From Curtobacterium sp. MCPF17_052 (GTDB lineage: Bacteria > Actinomycetota > Actinomycetes > Actinomycetales > Microbacteriaceae), in contig NZ_QKSD01000008.1 in NCBI RefSeq assembly GCF_003234085.1, positions 154,614-218,613 of the forward strand: DNA of 64,000 nucleotides, written 5' to 3'. The translations under genes and the position numbers were made by a program. The notes beneath the pieces were generated by a model. That model was not told the origin of the DNA, did not search any database, and saw only the letters and a list, made by a program, of their open reading frames with translations. Below, piece after piece: positions 26,109 through 35,431 of this stretch (position 1 is its first letter; every line of letters begins with the position of its first letter).

Positions 26109-27521
26109 ATGAACGACCTCCTGGACCCGCTCCTGCTGTCGCGGTGGCAGTTCGGTCTGACGACGATCTACCACTTCCTCTTCGTCCCGCTGACGATCGG
26201 CATGGCCGTCGTCGTCGCGGTGTTCCAGACCGCCTGGGTCCGGACCGGTCGTGCGCACTACCTGCAGCTGACGCGGTTCTTCGGACGGATCTTCCTCATC
26301 AACTTCGCGATGGGGGTCGTCACCGGCATCGTGCAGGAGTTCCAGTTCGGCATGAACTGGTCGGACTACTCGCGCTTCGTCGGCGACGTCTTCGGCGCCC
26401 CGCTCGCGCTCGAGGGCATCCTGGCGTTCTTCTTCGAGGCGGCGTTCATCGGCGTCTGGATCTTCGGCTGGGACCGCCTGCCGAAGAAGCTGCACCTGGC
26501 GAGCATCTGGTGCGTCAGCGCGGGCACGATCATGTCGGCGTACTTCATCATCGCCGCGAACGCGTTCATGCAGCACCCGGTGGGCTACGCGATCAACGAG
26601 GCGAAGGGTCGCGCCGAACTCACCGACATCTGGGCCGTCCTCGGGAACAAGGTCGCCCTCGCCGCATTCCCGCACACGGTCTTCGCGTGCTTCATGGTCG
26701 CCGCCGGCGTGATCATCTCGGTCGCCGCGTACCACCTGGCGCGCAACCAGAACCTCGAGACGATGATGCCGGCGCTGAAGTTCGGCCTCTGGACGATGGT
26801 CGCGGCCGGCGCCCTCACGGTCCTCACCGGTGACCAGCTCGGTCTCACCATGGTCGACACGCAGCCGATGAAGATGGCCGCGGCCGAGGCGCTGTACAAC
26901 ACCGCGACCGGCAAGGACGCCTCGTTCTCGATCTTCACGCTCGGCACGCCCGACGGCGTCACCGAACTCTTCTCGATCCGGGTGCCGTACCTGCTGTCCT
27001 TCCTGTCGACGCACACCTTCTCCGGCACGGTCGAGGGCATCAACGACCTGCAGGCGCAGTACACGCAGGTCTACGGGCCGGGCGACTACAAGCCGATCAT
27101 CTGGGTGACCTACTGGTCCTTCCGCTGGATGATCGCCCTCGGGGTCGGCGCCGTGATGGTCTCGCTCGCCGGACTCTGGCTGACGCGCAAGGGCCGCTTC
27201 CCGCAGCAGCGGTGGGTCTGGCGCATCGCGATCTGGGCCGTGCCGCTGCCGATGGCCGCGATGATCGTCGGCTGGGTCTTCACCGAGATGGGCCGCCAGC
27301 CCTGGCTCGTGTTCGGCCTGCTCAAGACGGCCGACGGCGTCTCCCCGAACGTGACGGGCCTCGAGGTCCTCATCTCGCTCGTCGTGTTCACCCTCATCTA
27401 CGGATCCCTCGCGGTGGTCGAGTTCCGACTGGTCAAGAAGGTCGCCCAGGAGGGCCCGGCCGCTCCGGCCGAGGTCGACGCGGAGACCGGCGAGGTCAAG
27501 CACGAAGTGACGGTCTACTAG
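26109..27521 (+). CDS. cydA: Cytochrome bd oxidase subunit I
   Basis: CydA oxidises quinol and reduces oxygen to water with hemes b558, b595 and d, without proton pumping. The 470-residue, nine-helix protein carries LSRWQFGLTTIYHFLFVPLT, the heme b595 axial His in that region, NFAMGVVTGIVQEFQFG, the b558 region HTVFACFMVAAG and the GRQPW motif in TEMGRQPWLVFG. The Q-loop (about residues 230-300) is short, as in most non-enteric bd oxidases. ATG 26109 is preferred over an in-frame start 99 bases earlier because the -35/-10 pair ends six bases before it. It starts the cydABDC operon. Confidence 0.95.
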   Translation: MNDLLDPLLLSRWQFGLTTIYHFLFVPLTIGMAVVVAVFQTAWVRTGRAHYLQLTRFFGRIFLINFAMGVVTGIVQEFQFGMNWSDYSRFVGDVFGAPLALEGILAFFFEAAFIGVWIFGWDRLPKKLHLASIWCVSAGTIMSAYFIIAANAFMQHPVGYAINEAKGRAELTDIWAVLGNKVALAAFPHTVFACFMVAAGVIISVAAYHLARNQNLETMMPALKFGLWTMVAAGALTVLTGDQLGLTMVDTQPMKMAAAEALYNTATGKDASFSIFTLGTPDGVTELFSIRVPYLLSFLSTHTFSGTVEGINDLQAQYTQVYGPGDYKPIIWVTYWSFRWMIALGVGAVMVSLAGLWLTRKGRFPQQRWVWRIAIWAVPLPMAAMIVGWVFTEMGRQPWLVFGLLKTADGVSPNVTGLEVLISLVVFTLIYGSLAVVEFRLVKKVAQEGPAAPAEVDAETGEVKHEVTVY

Positions 27522-27539
27522 AGATGGAAGCTGCCTGAG

Positions 27540-28544
27540 ATGGACCTGCCTGTTCTGTGGTTCGCGATCGTCGGACTCTTCTTCGTCGGGTACTTCGTGC
27601 TCGACGGGTTCGACTTCGGTGTCGGCATGTCCCTGCCGTTCCTCGGCAGGGACGATACCGACCGCCGTGTGCTCATCAACACCATCGGCCCGGTCTGGGA
27701 CCTCAACGAGACCTGGGTGATCGTCGCGGGAGCCTGCCTGTTCGCCGCCTTCCCCGAGTGGTACGCGACGATGTTCTCCGGCTTCTACCTGGCACTGCTG
27801 CTCATCCTCGCCGCACTGATCCTGCGCGGGGTGTCGTTCGAGTACCGGCACCAGGACAAGCACCTGGCATGGAAGCGCCGGTTCGACCTGATGATCGTGG
27901 TCGGCAGCGCGGTGCCGTCGTTCCTCTGGGGCGTCGCGTTCGGCAACGTCGTCCGGGGGATCCCGATGGACGCCGGGCACAACTACACCGGCACGCTGTT
28001 CGACCTGCTCAACCCGTTCGCACTGCTCGCCGGCGCCACCACCCTGCTGGTCTTCTTCACCCACGGCGTCGTGTTCGTGGCGCTGAAGACCGAGGGCGAG
28101 ATGCGCGAGCGGGCGATGCGCCTGGCGAAGCGGGCCGGAGTCGTCACCATCGTGGTCGCCGCCGTGTTCCTGGTCACGATGGCGCTCGTCCGGTCCACCC
28201 CGACGTCGCTCGTGCTGTCGGCCGTCGGTGTCGTGGCCCTGGTCGTCGCGGTCCTCTGTGCCGCACGCGGTCGGGAGGGTCGCGCCTTCACCCTGATGGC
28301 CGTCACCATCGCGGCGGTCGTGCTGGCGATGTTCACCGCGGTGTTCCCGGACGTGATGCCCGCCACGAACGACCCGGCGAACAGCCTGACCGTCGCCAAC
28401 GCCTCGTCCGGCACGTACACGCTGACGGTCATGAGCTGGGTCGCCCTGGTCTGCATCCCGCTCGTGCTGGCCTACCAGGCGTGGACGTACTGGGTCTTCC
28501 GCAAGCGGGTCTCGCGCGCCACCGTCGCGCAGGCCGCGCACTGA
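27540..28544 (+). CDS. cydB: Cytochrome bd oxidase subunit II
   Basis: Structural partner of CydA in the quinol oxidase. The 334-residue protein has eight or nine helices and the opening MDLPVLWFAIVGLFFVGYFV. The GFDFGVGM motif and IGPVWDLNETWVIVAG are hallmark CydB segments. It lies 18 bases after cydA and 13 before cydD, so it is within the operon. Confidence 0.95.
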   Translation: MDLPVLWFAIVGLFFVGYFVLDGFDFGVGMSLPFLGRDDTDRRVLINTIGPVWDLNETWVIVAGACLFAAFPEWYATMFSGFYLALLLILAALILRGVSFEYRHQDKHLAWKRRFDLMIVVGSAVPSFLWGVAFGNVVRGIPMDAGHNYTGTLFDLLNPFALLAGATTLLVFFTHGVVFVALKTEGEMRERAMRLAKRAGVVTIVVAAVFLVTMALVRSTPTSLVLSAVGVVALVVAVLCAARGREGRAFTLMAVTIAAVVLAMFTAVFPDVMPATNDPANSLTVANASSGTYTLTVMSWVALVCIPLVLAYQAWTYWVFRKRVSRATVAQAAH

Positions 28545-28557
28545 CCGGGAGGCACGT

Positions 28558-30237
28558 GTGAAGCCGCTCGACCCCCGCCTGCTCCGTCTGTCCCGGACGG
28601 CGCGCGGCTTCGTCGTGGCCGCCGCCGGCACCGGCGCCGTGCGGACGATCGCGACCATCGCGATCGCCTGGGCGATCGCGGCCGCGGTGACCCAGGTCGT
28701 CGACGCGGTCCGCGCCGGTGCCGTCCCCGCGACGTTCGCCGGCACGCTCGCCCTGCTCGGCGGCGCGTTCCTGCTCCGCGCGGTCGCGGCCTGGGCGACC
28801 GACGACCTCGCCGCCCGCGCGGGTGCCCGTGTGAAGAGCGAACTCCGCGCCTCCGTGCTCCGGCGCGCGGCCGACCGGGGCCCCGGGTGGCTCGCCGGTC
28901 GGTCGAGCGCCGGCTTCGCCACCACGCTCGGCCCCGGGCTCGACGCGCTGGACGCCTACTTCGGCCGGTACCTGCCGCAGCTCGCGCTCACCGCCGTCGC
29001 CACCCCGCTGCTGCTCGTCGCGATCGGCCTCGGCGACCTGACGAGTGCGGTCGTCATCGTCTGCGCGATGCCCGTCATCCCGGTGTTCATGGTCCTCATC
29101 GGCCTGGCCACCCGGTCGCTGCAGCAGCGGCAGGCGGACGCACTCGCCCGGCTCGGTGGGGCGTTCACCGAGGCCGTCGAGGGGCTCGCGACCCTCAAGG
29201 TGTTCGGCCGTGCCCGCCGCCAGGTCGGCCGCATCGGGCAGGTCACGGACGAGTACCGCCAGGGCACCATCGGTGTGCTGCGGCTGTCCTTCGTCAGCGG
29301 CTTCGCCCTCGAGCTGGCTGCGAGCCTGTCCGTCGCACTCGTCGCGGTGTCGATCGGCATCCGGCTGGTCGACGGCTCGCTCGGCCTCGGCGCGGCGATG
29401 TTCGTCCTGGTCCTCGCCCCGGAGGCGTTCGCTCCGCTCCGGCAGGTCGGCGCCGACTTCCACGCGGCCCAGGACGGGGTGCAGGCGTCCCAGGCCGTCC
29501 TCGACGTGCTCGACGACCCCGACGTCCCGGTACCAGCTGCGCCGGACACCGTCGCCGCTGCCGGGGTGGACGTCCCGGCGCCGGCCCTGGTGCTCGCCGG
29601 ACTCCGCGTGCACCGCTCCGGCACGGTCGTCGGCCCGGTCGACCTCACCGCCCCGACCGGGACCGTCGTCGCCCTCTCCGGCCCGAGCGGCTCCGGCAAG
29701 TCCAGCCTGATCGCCGCGATCCGCGGGCTCCTCCCCGCCGACGGCACGGTAACGGTGCCCGGGCGTGCCGACCTGCCGGTCCTCGACCGCACCACCTGGG
29801 TCGACCAGCGTCCGCGACTGGTGCGCGGCACGGTCGCCGAGAACGTCGCCCTCAGCGCCCAGCCGGACACGGCGGACGTGCGGACCGCGCTCGGTGCGGT
29901 GGGGCTGGGAGTCGACCCGGGCCTCCCGGTCGGCAGTGGCGGATCCGGGTTCTCCGGCGGGCAGGCGCAGCGTGTCGCCGTCGCGCGCGGGCTGTACCGT
30001 GCGGCTCGGCTCGGGACGCCGCTGGTGCTCCTCGACGAGCCGACGTCCGCCCTCGACGCGGAGTCCGAGGCGCAGGTCGTCGCCGCCCTCCGCCGACTGG
30101 CGGACGCGGGGGCGGTCGTCGTCGTCGCGAGCCACCGACCCGCCGTCGTGGCCGCCGCCGACGTCGTCGTCGCGATCCGCGCCTCCGGATCCGTCGCGGT
30201 GTCGTCGCAGCGGTCGCCACAGGAGGTGTCCGCATGA
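28558..30237 (+). CDS. cydD: Thiol reductant ABC exporter subunit CydD
   Basis: CydDC exports cysteine and glutathione in E. coli and is needed to assemble bd oxidase. This 559-residue half-transporter has six transmembrane helices (to about residue 310). The ATPase domain has Walker A in [12 protein letters not shown], the signature region GSGGSGFSGGQAQRVAVARGL and Walker B in LVLLDEPTSALDAE. Start GTG 28558 follows a GGGAGG ribosome site by five bases. It overlaps cydC by ATGA. Confidence 0.93.
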   Translation: MKPLDPRLLRLSRTARGFVVAAAGTGAVRTIATIAIAWAIAAAVTQVVDAVRAGAVPATFAGTLALLGGAFLLRAVAAWATDDLAARAGARVKSELRASVLRRAADRGPGWLAGRSSAGFATTLGPGLDALDAYFGRYLPQLALTAVATPLLLVAIGLGDLTSAVVIVCAMPVIPVFMVLIGLATRSLQQRQADALARLGGAFTEAVEGLATLKVFGRARRQVGRIGQVTDEYRQGTIGVLRLSFVSGFALELAASLSVALVAVSIGIRLVDGSLGLGAAMFVLVLAPEAFAPLRQVGADFHAAQDGVQASQAVLDVLDDPDVPVPAAPDTVAAAGVDVPAPALVLAGLRVHRSGTVVGPVDLTAPTGTVVALSGPSGSGKSSLIAAIRGLLPADGTVTVPGRADLPVLDRTTWVDQRPRLVRGTVAENVALSAQPDTADVRTALGAVGLGVDPGLPVGSGGSGFSGGQAQRVAVARGLYRAARLGTPLVLLDEPTSALDAESEAQVVAALRRLADAGAVVVVASHRPAVVAAADVVVAIRASGSVAVSSQRSPQEVSA

Positions 30238-31964
30238 GCAGCGCCCGCATGAGCAGCACCCGCGTGAGCCGCCCCGACGGCCGGGAGGCCCGCACCCGGT
30301 CCGTCCTCCGACTCGCCCTGCCGCGTGGGCGGGGTTGGGCGAAGGCCGTCGCCGCGGGCGTGCTCAGCGCGCTCTGCGGAGTGGCCCTGCTCGCCGCCAG
30401 CGGGTACCTGATCACGCGCGCCGCCGAGCACCCGCCGATCCTCTACCTGACGCTCGTCATGGTCGGCGTCCGCGCCTTCGCCCTCGGGCGCGCGGTGTTC
30501 CGCTACGTGGACCGGCTCGCCGGGCACGATGCGTCGTTCCGCCAGCTCGCCGTCGTCCGGACCGAGATGTACCGGCGGCTCGCCTCGGTCGCCCCCGCCG
30601 GGCTCGGATCGACCGGGCGCGGCGACCTCACGACGCGGCTCGTCACCGACACCGACCGGCTGCAGGACCTGCCGATCCGGGTCGTCGGGCCGCTCGTCTC
30701 GGCGGGCGTCACCGCGTTCCTCTCGGTCGTCGCCGTCGCGTTCGTGTCCCTGCCGGCCGCCCTCGTGCTGCTGTCGGCCCTCGGCACGGCAGCCCTGGTC
30801 GGGACCGTCGTGACCGCCGCGGTCGCCCGCCGCTCCGACGCGGTGACCGCCGCCGACCGTGGACGCGTCGCGGACCTGGTGCTCGACACCGTCCGCACGC
30901 TCGACGTGTTCGTGGCCTACGGCACGCTGGAGGAACGACTCACCCACATCGCGCGGCTCGACGACCGTGTCACGGGGGCCGTCCGCCGCCGCGGCGCCGT
31001 CGAGTCACTCGTCGGCGCGCTCGTCGGCCTGGTCGGCGGGGCTGCGGTCATCGGGACGCTGTCCGTGGGAGCGCCGGCAGTCGTCCGTGGTGCCCTGGAC
31101 GGCCCGCTCTGGGCACTGGCGGTGTTCGTCCCGCTCGCGCTGTTCGAGGTCGTCGGTGGTGTCCCGCTCGCCGTCCTCACACTCCGTCGGGTCCGGGCCG
31201 CCGCGGACCGCGTCGAACGGGTCGTCCCCGCGGAGCTGCCGGTCGGACTGGTGCCCGAACCCGAGGACGCCGCCAGCCCGGAGGCCCTCGTGGCGCCGGC
31301 CGCGGTCACCGTCCGGGTCCGTGACGTGTCCGTCCGCTGGCCGGGCGCGCCGACCCCCGCGGTCGACGGGGTCTCGTTCGACCTGCACCCGGGCGAGGTC
31401 GTCGTGCTCAGCGGACCGAGCGGCGCCGGCAAGTCGACGCTGGTGGACGCCCTCGTCCGGTTCGTCGACCACACCGGCAGCGTCACCCTGGACGGGACGG
31501 ACGTACGGACGATGCACCCCGACGCGGTCCGCGCCCGCATCGGTCTGATCGAGCAGGACCCGTTCGTCTTCGACCAGTCGGTCCGGCAGAACCTGCTCTT
31601 CGCGCGGGAGACCGCGACCGACGACGAACTGCTCGCCGTGCTCGACCGGGTCGGACTGGGGGACTGGATCCGGCGTCGTGGGGGACTCGGCGCCGCGGTG
31701 GGGGAGCGCGGTTCGCTCGTGTCCGGGGGCCAGGCCCACCGGTTGGCCCTGGCGCGGGCCCTCCTGCACGAGTTCCCCGTCCTGGTGCTCGACGAGCCGA
31801 CCGCCGACATCGACCCCGACCTCGGTGACGACGTGCTGCGCGACCTCGTGACGACCGCCCGCGCGGCCGGACGCTCCCTGCTCGTCGTGTCGCACGTACC
31901 GGTGCCGGCCGACCTCGTCGACCGGACCCTGCGGATGCGGGACGGACGCCTGCTCACGCGGTGA
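30234..31964 (+). CDS. cydC: Thiol reductant ABC exporter subunit CydC
   Basis: Second half of the CydDC exporter, 576 residues: a membrane domain (to about residue 300), then an ATPase with Walker A in LSGPSGAGKSTLV, Q-loop IEQDPFVFDQS, signature LVSGGQAHRLALARAL and Walker B LVLDEPTADIDP. The ATG at 30234 lies in the ATGA overlap with cydD, with AGGAGG upstream. The first 12 codons contain two near-identical 15-base units, MSSAR and MSSTR, followed by VSRP, so there are three alternative starts in tandem (ATG 30234, ATG 30249, GTG 30264). It is the last gene of the cyd operon. Confidence 0.92.
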   Translation: MSSARMSSTRVSRPDGREARTRSVLRLALPRGRGWAKAVAAGVLSALCGVALLAASGYLITRAAEHPPILYLTLVMVGVRAFALGRAVFRYVDRLAGHDASFRQLAVVRTEMYRRLASVAPAGLGSTGRGDLTTRLVTDTDRLQDLPIRVVGPLVSAGVTAFLSVVAVAFVSLPAALVLLSALGTAALVGTVVTAAVARRSDAVTAADRGRVADLVLDTVRTLDVFVAYGTLEERLTHIARLDDRVTGAVRRRGAVESLVGALVGLVGGAAVIGTLSVGAPAVVRGALDGPLWALAVFVPLALFEVVGGVPLAVLTLRRVRAAADRVERVVPAELPVGLVPEPEDAASPEALVAPAAVTVRVRDVSVRWPGAPTPAVDGVSFDLHPGEVVVLSGPSGAGKSTLVDALVRFVDHTGSVTLDGTDVRTMHPDAVRARIGLIEQDPFVFDQSVRQNLLFARETATDDELLAVLDRVGLGDWIRRRGGLGAAVGERGSLVSGGQAHRLALARALLHEFPVLVLDEPTADIDPDLGDDVLRDLVTTARAAGRSLLVVSHVPVPADLVDRTLRMRDGRLLTR

Positions 31965-32000
31965 CCTGGCGCACGGACGCGAGACGGTCCTGACGGCTTG

Positions 32001-32006
32001 TATCGT
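32001..32006 (+). promoter_or_regulatory. Candidate -10 box for leuS
   Basis: TATCGT ends 8 bases before GTG 32015. The upstream in-frame TTG at 32006 overlaps the box, so it is unlikely to be the start. Confidence 0.45.
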
Positions 32007-32014
32007 TGACGACC

Positions 32015-34561
32015 GTGACCATCGAGCAGCACGTCGAGGACCCGCACGCCTACGACTTCCGGCGCATCCAGCAGAAGTGGCAGGCGCGGTGGGAAGAGCT
32101 CGGCCTCTTCACCGCCGACCCCGACGACAAGCGCCCGCGCAAGTACATCCTCGAGATGTTCCCGTACCCCTCCGGCGACCTGCACATGGGGCACGCCGAG
32201 AACTGGGCGCTCGGGGACTTCGTCGCGCGCTACTGGCGCCAGCAGGGCTTCAACGTGCTGCACCCGATCGGCTGGGACTCGTTCGGCCTGCCCGCTGAGA
32301 ACGCCGCCATCAAGCGCGGCGTCGACCCGAAGGACTGGACCTACGCGAACATCGCGCAGCAGAAGGCGTCCTTCAAACGCTACGCGCCGTCGTTCGACTG
32401 GTCGACCGAGATCCACACCTCCGACCCCGAGTACTACAAGTGGAACCAGTGGCTGTTCCTGAAGATGTACGAGAAGGGCCTGGCGTACCGGAAGGACAGC
32501 TGGGTCAACTGGGACCCGGTGGACCAGACCGTCCTGGCCAACGAGCAGGTCCTGCCCGACGGCACCTCGGACCGCTCCGGCGCCGTCGTCGTCAAGAAGA
32601 AGCTGACGCAGTGGTACTTCAAGATCACGGACTACGCGGACCGGCTGCTCGACGACCTCAACCAGCTCGAGGGCCGATGGCCGTCGAAGGTCATCGCGAT
32701 GCAGCGCAACTGGATCGGCCGCTCGGTCGGTGCTGACGTCGACTTCGTCATCGAGGGCCGTGACGAGCCCGTCACCGTGTTCACCACGCGCCCGGACACC
32801 ATCCACGGGGTGACCTTCCTGGTCGTCGCACCGGACTCCGACCTGGCCGCCGAGCTCGTCGCCGACCCGTCCGTCGACGATGCCACCCGCGCCGCGTTCC
32901 AGGACTACCTGGTCGCCACGCAGAAGGCCTCGGACATCGACCGGCAGAACGCCGACCGCCCGAAGACCGGCGTCCCGCTCGGCCGTTCGGCGATCCACCC
33001 GCTGACCGGGGAGCGCCTGCCGCTGTGGGCTGCCGACTACGTCCTCGCCGACTACGGGCACGGCGCCGTGATGGCCGTGCCCGCGCACGACCAGCGCGAC
33101 CTGGACTTCGCCCGGGCCTTCGACCTGCCGGTGAAGGTCGTCGTCGACACGAACCAGCCGGTCACCGGTGCGATCCCCGTGATCACCGACGAGACCGAAC
33201 TGCCCTCGATCGACCCGACGACCACCGGCGAAGCCCTCACCGGACAGGGGCGGATGATCAACTCCGGTCCGCTCGACGGGATGAGCAAGCAGCACGCCAT
33301 CACCGCGGCGATCAGCCTGCTCGAGGAGCGCGGCACCGGTCGTGCCGCCAAGACCTACCGCCTGCGCGACTGGCTCATCTCGCGACAGCGCTTCTGGGGC
33401 ACCCCGATCCCGATCATCCACGGCGAGGACGGCACCCAGTACCCGGTGCCCGAGGACCAGCTCCCCGTGGTCCTGCCCGACACCGAGGGCCTCGACCTCA
33501 AGCCGAAGGGCACCTCGCCCCTCGGTGGTGCGACGGAGTGGGTGAACGTGCCGAACCCGGTCGACGGCAGCCCGGCCCGCCGCGACCCGGACACCATGGA
33601 CACGTTCGTCGACTCGTCCTGGTACTTCCTGCGCTTCCTGTCCCCGCAGGACGAGACGCAGGCGTTCGATCCGGCACTCGTCAACAAGTGGGCGCCGGTC
33701 GACCAGTACATCGGCGGTGTCGAGCACGCGATCCTGCACCTGCTCTACGCGCGCTTCGTCACGAAGGTGCTGTTCGACCTCGGCTACCTCGACTTCACCG
33801 AACCGTTCTCGGCGCTGCTCAACCAGGGCATGGTGCTCTCCGGCGGCTCGAAGATGTCGAAGTCGAAGGGCGGCGTCTCGCTCGGTGACGAGCTCGACGC
33901 GCACGGCGTCGACGCGATCCGCCTGGTGATGGGCTTCGCCGGCCCGCCCGAGGACGACATCAACTGGGAGGACGTCTCGCCCGCGGCCTCCGCACGCTTC
34001 CTGGCACGCGCCTACCGGATCGCCGTCGACGTCACCTCGACGCCCGACGCCGTCTGGTCCACCGGTGACCGCGGCGTCCGACAGGCCACGCACCGCTTCC
34101 TGGCGGACGCTCCCGGGCTGATGGAGTCGTTCAAGTTCAACGTCGTGATCGCACGACTCATGGACCTGGTGAACGTGACCCGCAAGGCGATCGACAGCGG
34201 ACCCGGTGCCGCGGACCCCGCCGTGCGTGAAGCTGCGGAGACGATCGCCCTCGGGCTCAGCGTCTTCGCGCCGTACACCGGCGAGGAGATGTGGCAGACG
34301 CTGGGTTACGACTCCCCGGTGGCGACGTTCGGCTGGCGGAAGGCCGACCCGACGCTGCTCGTGCAGGAGACCCTCACCGCGGTCGTGCAGGTCAACGGCA
34401 AGGTGCGCGACTCGTTTGAGGTGTCGAAGTCGATCGAGGCGGACGAGCTCGAGCAGCTCGCGCGCTCGTCGCATGCGGTGCAGCGGTACATCGGTGACCG
34501 CGAGATCGTGAAGGTCATCGTGCGGGCACCGAAGCTCGTCAACATCGCCATCAAGGGCTAG
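32015..34561 (+). CDS. leuS: Leucyl-tRNA synthetase
   Basis: LeuS charges tRNA-Leu. The 848-residue class I enzyme has the HIGH motif in [15 protein letters not shown] (about residue 50) and an editing (CP1) domain at about residues 225-420 with [17 protein letters not shown] appears in [11 protein letters not shown] (about residue 612), and an anticodon-binding C-terminus with a QVNGKVRDS segment closes it. Start GTG 32015 is chosen because a TATCGT box lies 8 bases upstream; TTG 32006 would add three residues. The length fits the bacterial family. No T-box is seen in the short leader. Confidence 0.96.
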   Translation: MTIEQHVEDPHAYDFRRIQQKWQARWEELGLFTADPDDKRPRKYILEMFPYPSGDLHMGHAENWALGDFVARYWRQQGFNVLHPIGWDSFGLPAENAAIKRGVDPKDWTYANIAQQKASFKRYAPSFDWSTEIHTSDPEYYKWNQWLFLKMYEKGLAYRKDSWVNWDPVDQTVLANEQVLPDGTSDRSGAVVVKKKLTQWYFKITDYADRLLDDLNQLEGRWPSKVIAMQRNWIGRSVGADVDFVIEGRDEPVTVFTTRPDTIHGVTFLVVAPDSDLAAELVADPSVDDATRAAFQDYLVATQKASDIDRQNADRPKTGVPLGRSAIHPLTGERLPLWAADYVLADYGHGAVMAVPAHDQRDLDFARAFDLPVKVVVDTNQPVTGAIPVITDETELPSIDPTTTGEALTGQGRMINSGPLDGMSKQHAITAAISLLEERGTGRAAKTYRLRDWLISRQRFWGTPIPIIHGEDGTQYPVPEDQLPVVLPDTEGLDLKPKGTSPLGGATEWVNVPNPVDGSPARRDPDTMDTFVDSSWYFLRFLSPQDETQAFDPALVNKWAPVDQYIGGVEHAILHLLYARFVTKVLFDLGYLDFTEPFSALLNQGMVLSGGSKMSKSKGGVSLGDELDAHGVDAIRLVMGFAGPPEDDINWEDVSPAASARFLARAYRIAVDVTSTPDAVWSTGDRGVRQATHRFLADAPGLMESFKFNVVIARLMDLVNVTRKAIDSGPGAADPAVREAAETIALGLSVFAPYTGEEMWQTLGYDSPVATFGWRKADPTLLVQETLTAVVQVNGKVRDSFEVSKSIEADELEQLARSSHAVQRYIGDREIVKVIVRAPKLVNIAIKG

Positions 34562-34630
34562 TTCCTCCGGGGCCGGGTCCTCCGGACCTGGTCCGTCCGG
34601 GGCCGATCCCTCCGGGGCCGGTCCCTCCAC
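34561..34630. repeat. 15-base tandem repeat after leuS
   Basis: Four 15-base units, loosely GGCCGGTCCCTCCGG, run from 34571 to 34630, with a partial unit before them starting at the last base of the leuS stop. It is a local duplication in the leuS-comEA gap. The rest of the gap (34631-34697) has no feature I can support. Confidence 0.7.
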
Positions 34631-34697
34631 AGGGGGCGGCGCGCGGGCTCCGTCCACAGGTGGTCTGCGTGGGGCCCGGTCGACAGACCGGGCTCCG

Positions 34698-34703
34698 TAG
34701 CGT
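34698..34703 (+). promoter_or_regulatory. Candidate -10 box for comEA
   Basis: TAGCGT ends 8 bases before the ATG. Confidence 0.4.
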
Positions 34704-34711
34704 CTCGGGAC

Positions 34712-35431
34712 ATGTCCCGGTTCACGCTGTCACCCCGTGCCGCCCTCCTGCTGGTGGGCGTCGTGGCGGTGCTCGCGCTCGGGGTCGTCGTCGCCGGGTG
34801 GTGGGGCGGTGGTCGCGGGGGCGAGGAGTCGGGGTCCGGCGTCGCGGTCGTGTCAGGGGCGCCGACGGTCGGTGTCCCGGAGCCGTCGGCGGCCGTGCCC
34901 GTCCCGTCGGCGACCGCTGCTCCCACTGCGTCCGCGGTGCCGGCGACCGCAGTGCTCTACGTCGTCGGGGCGGTCGAGCACCCGGGGGTCGTCACGGTGG
35001 GCGCCGACGCCCGTGTCGCGGACGCGCTGGTCGCAGCCGGGGGAGCGGTGGCGGACGCCGACCTGTCGCGGCTGAACCTGGCGCGGCCGGTCGTCGACGG
35101 CGAGCGGCTGTACGTGCCCCGCGTCGGCGAGACGGACGTCCCGGCCGAGCTGCCCGCGGGAGCGGGTGCTGGTCCCGGTGGCTCGGCCTCCGGGACCACG
35201 GGCTCGTCGGGTGCGGGCAGCGGTGCGGGGGCCGTGCCGGACGTCGTGGACCTCAACACCGCAGACGCCGCCGCGCTCGAGACGCTCCCCGGCATCGGGC
35301 CGGCGCTGGCGGAGCGGATCCTCTCCTGGCGCGACGAGCACGGCGGGTTCCGCTCGGTCGAGGACCTGCTCGAGGTCAGCGGCATCGGCGAGGGCCGCTT
35401 CGCCGAGCTGCAGGACCGGGTGCGGGTGTGA
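34712..35431 (+). CDS. comEA: ComEA-type DNA-binding protein
   Basis: ComEA binds incoming DNA at the cell surface during uptake. The 239-residue protein has an N-terminal membrane anchor (about residues 10-30), a Pro/Ala-rich spacer, and an SLBB domain with VLYVVGAVEHPGVVTV. A Gly/Ser linker follows, then a C-terminal double helix-hairpin-helix with DLNTADAAALETLPGIGPAL and SGIGEGRFAELQDRVRV. Domains and order match actinobacterial ComEA. Its stop overlaps the comEC start (GTGA). No other competence gene is in the window, so whether the cell is transformable cannot be said. Confidence 0.9.
   Translation: MSRFTLSPRAALLLVGVVAVLALGVVVAGWWGGGRGGEESGSGVAVVSGAPTVGVPEPSAAVPVPSATAAPTASAVPATAVLYVVGAVEHPGVVTVGADARVADALVAAGGAVADADLSRLNLARPVVDGERLYVPRVGETDVPAELPAGAGAGPGGSASGTTGSSGAGSGAGAVPDVVDLNTADAAALETLPGIGPALAERILSWRDEHGGFRSVEDLLEVSGIGEGRFAELQDRVRV

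Noticed and set aside
31965..32014. T-box riboswitch before leuS
   Set aside because: The gap is only 50 bases and the start is next to the -10 box, so a T-box cannot fit.
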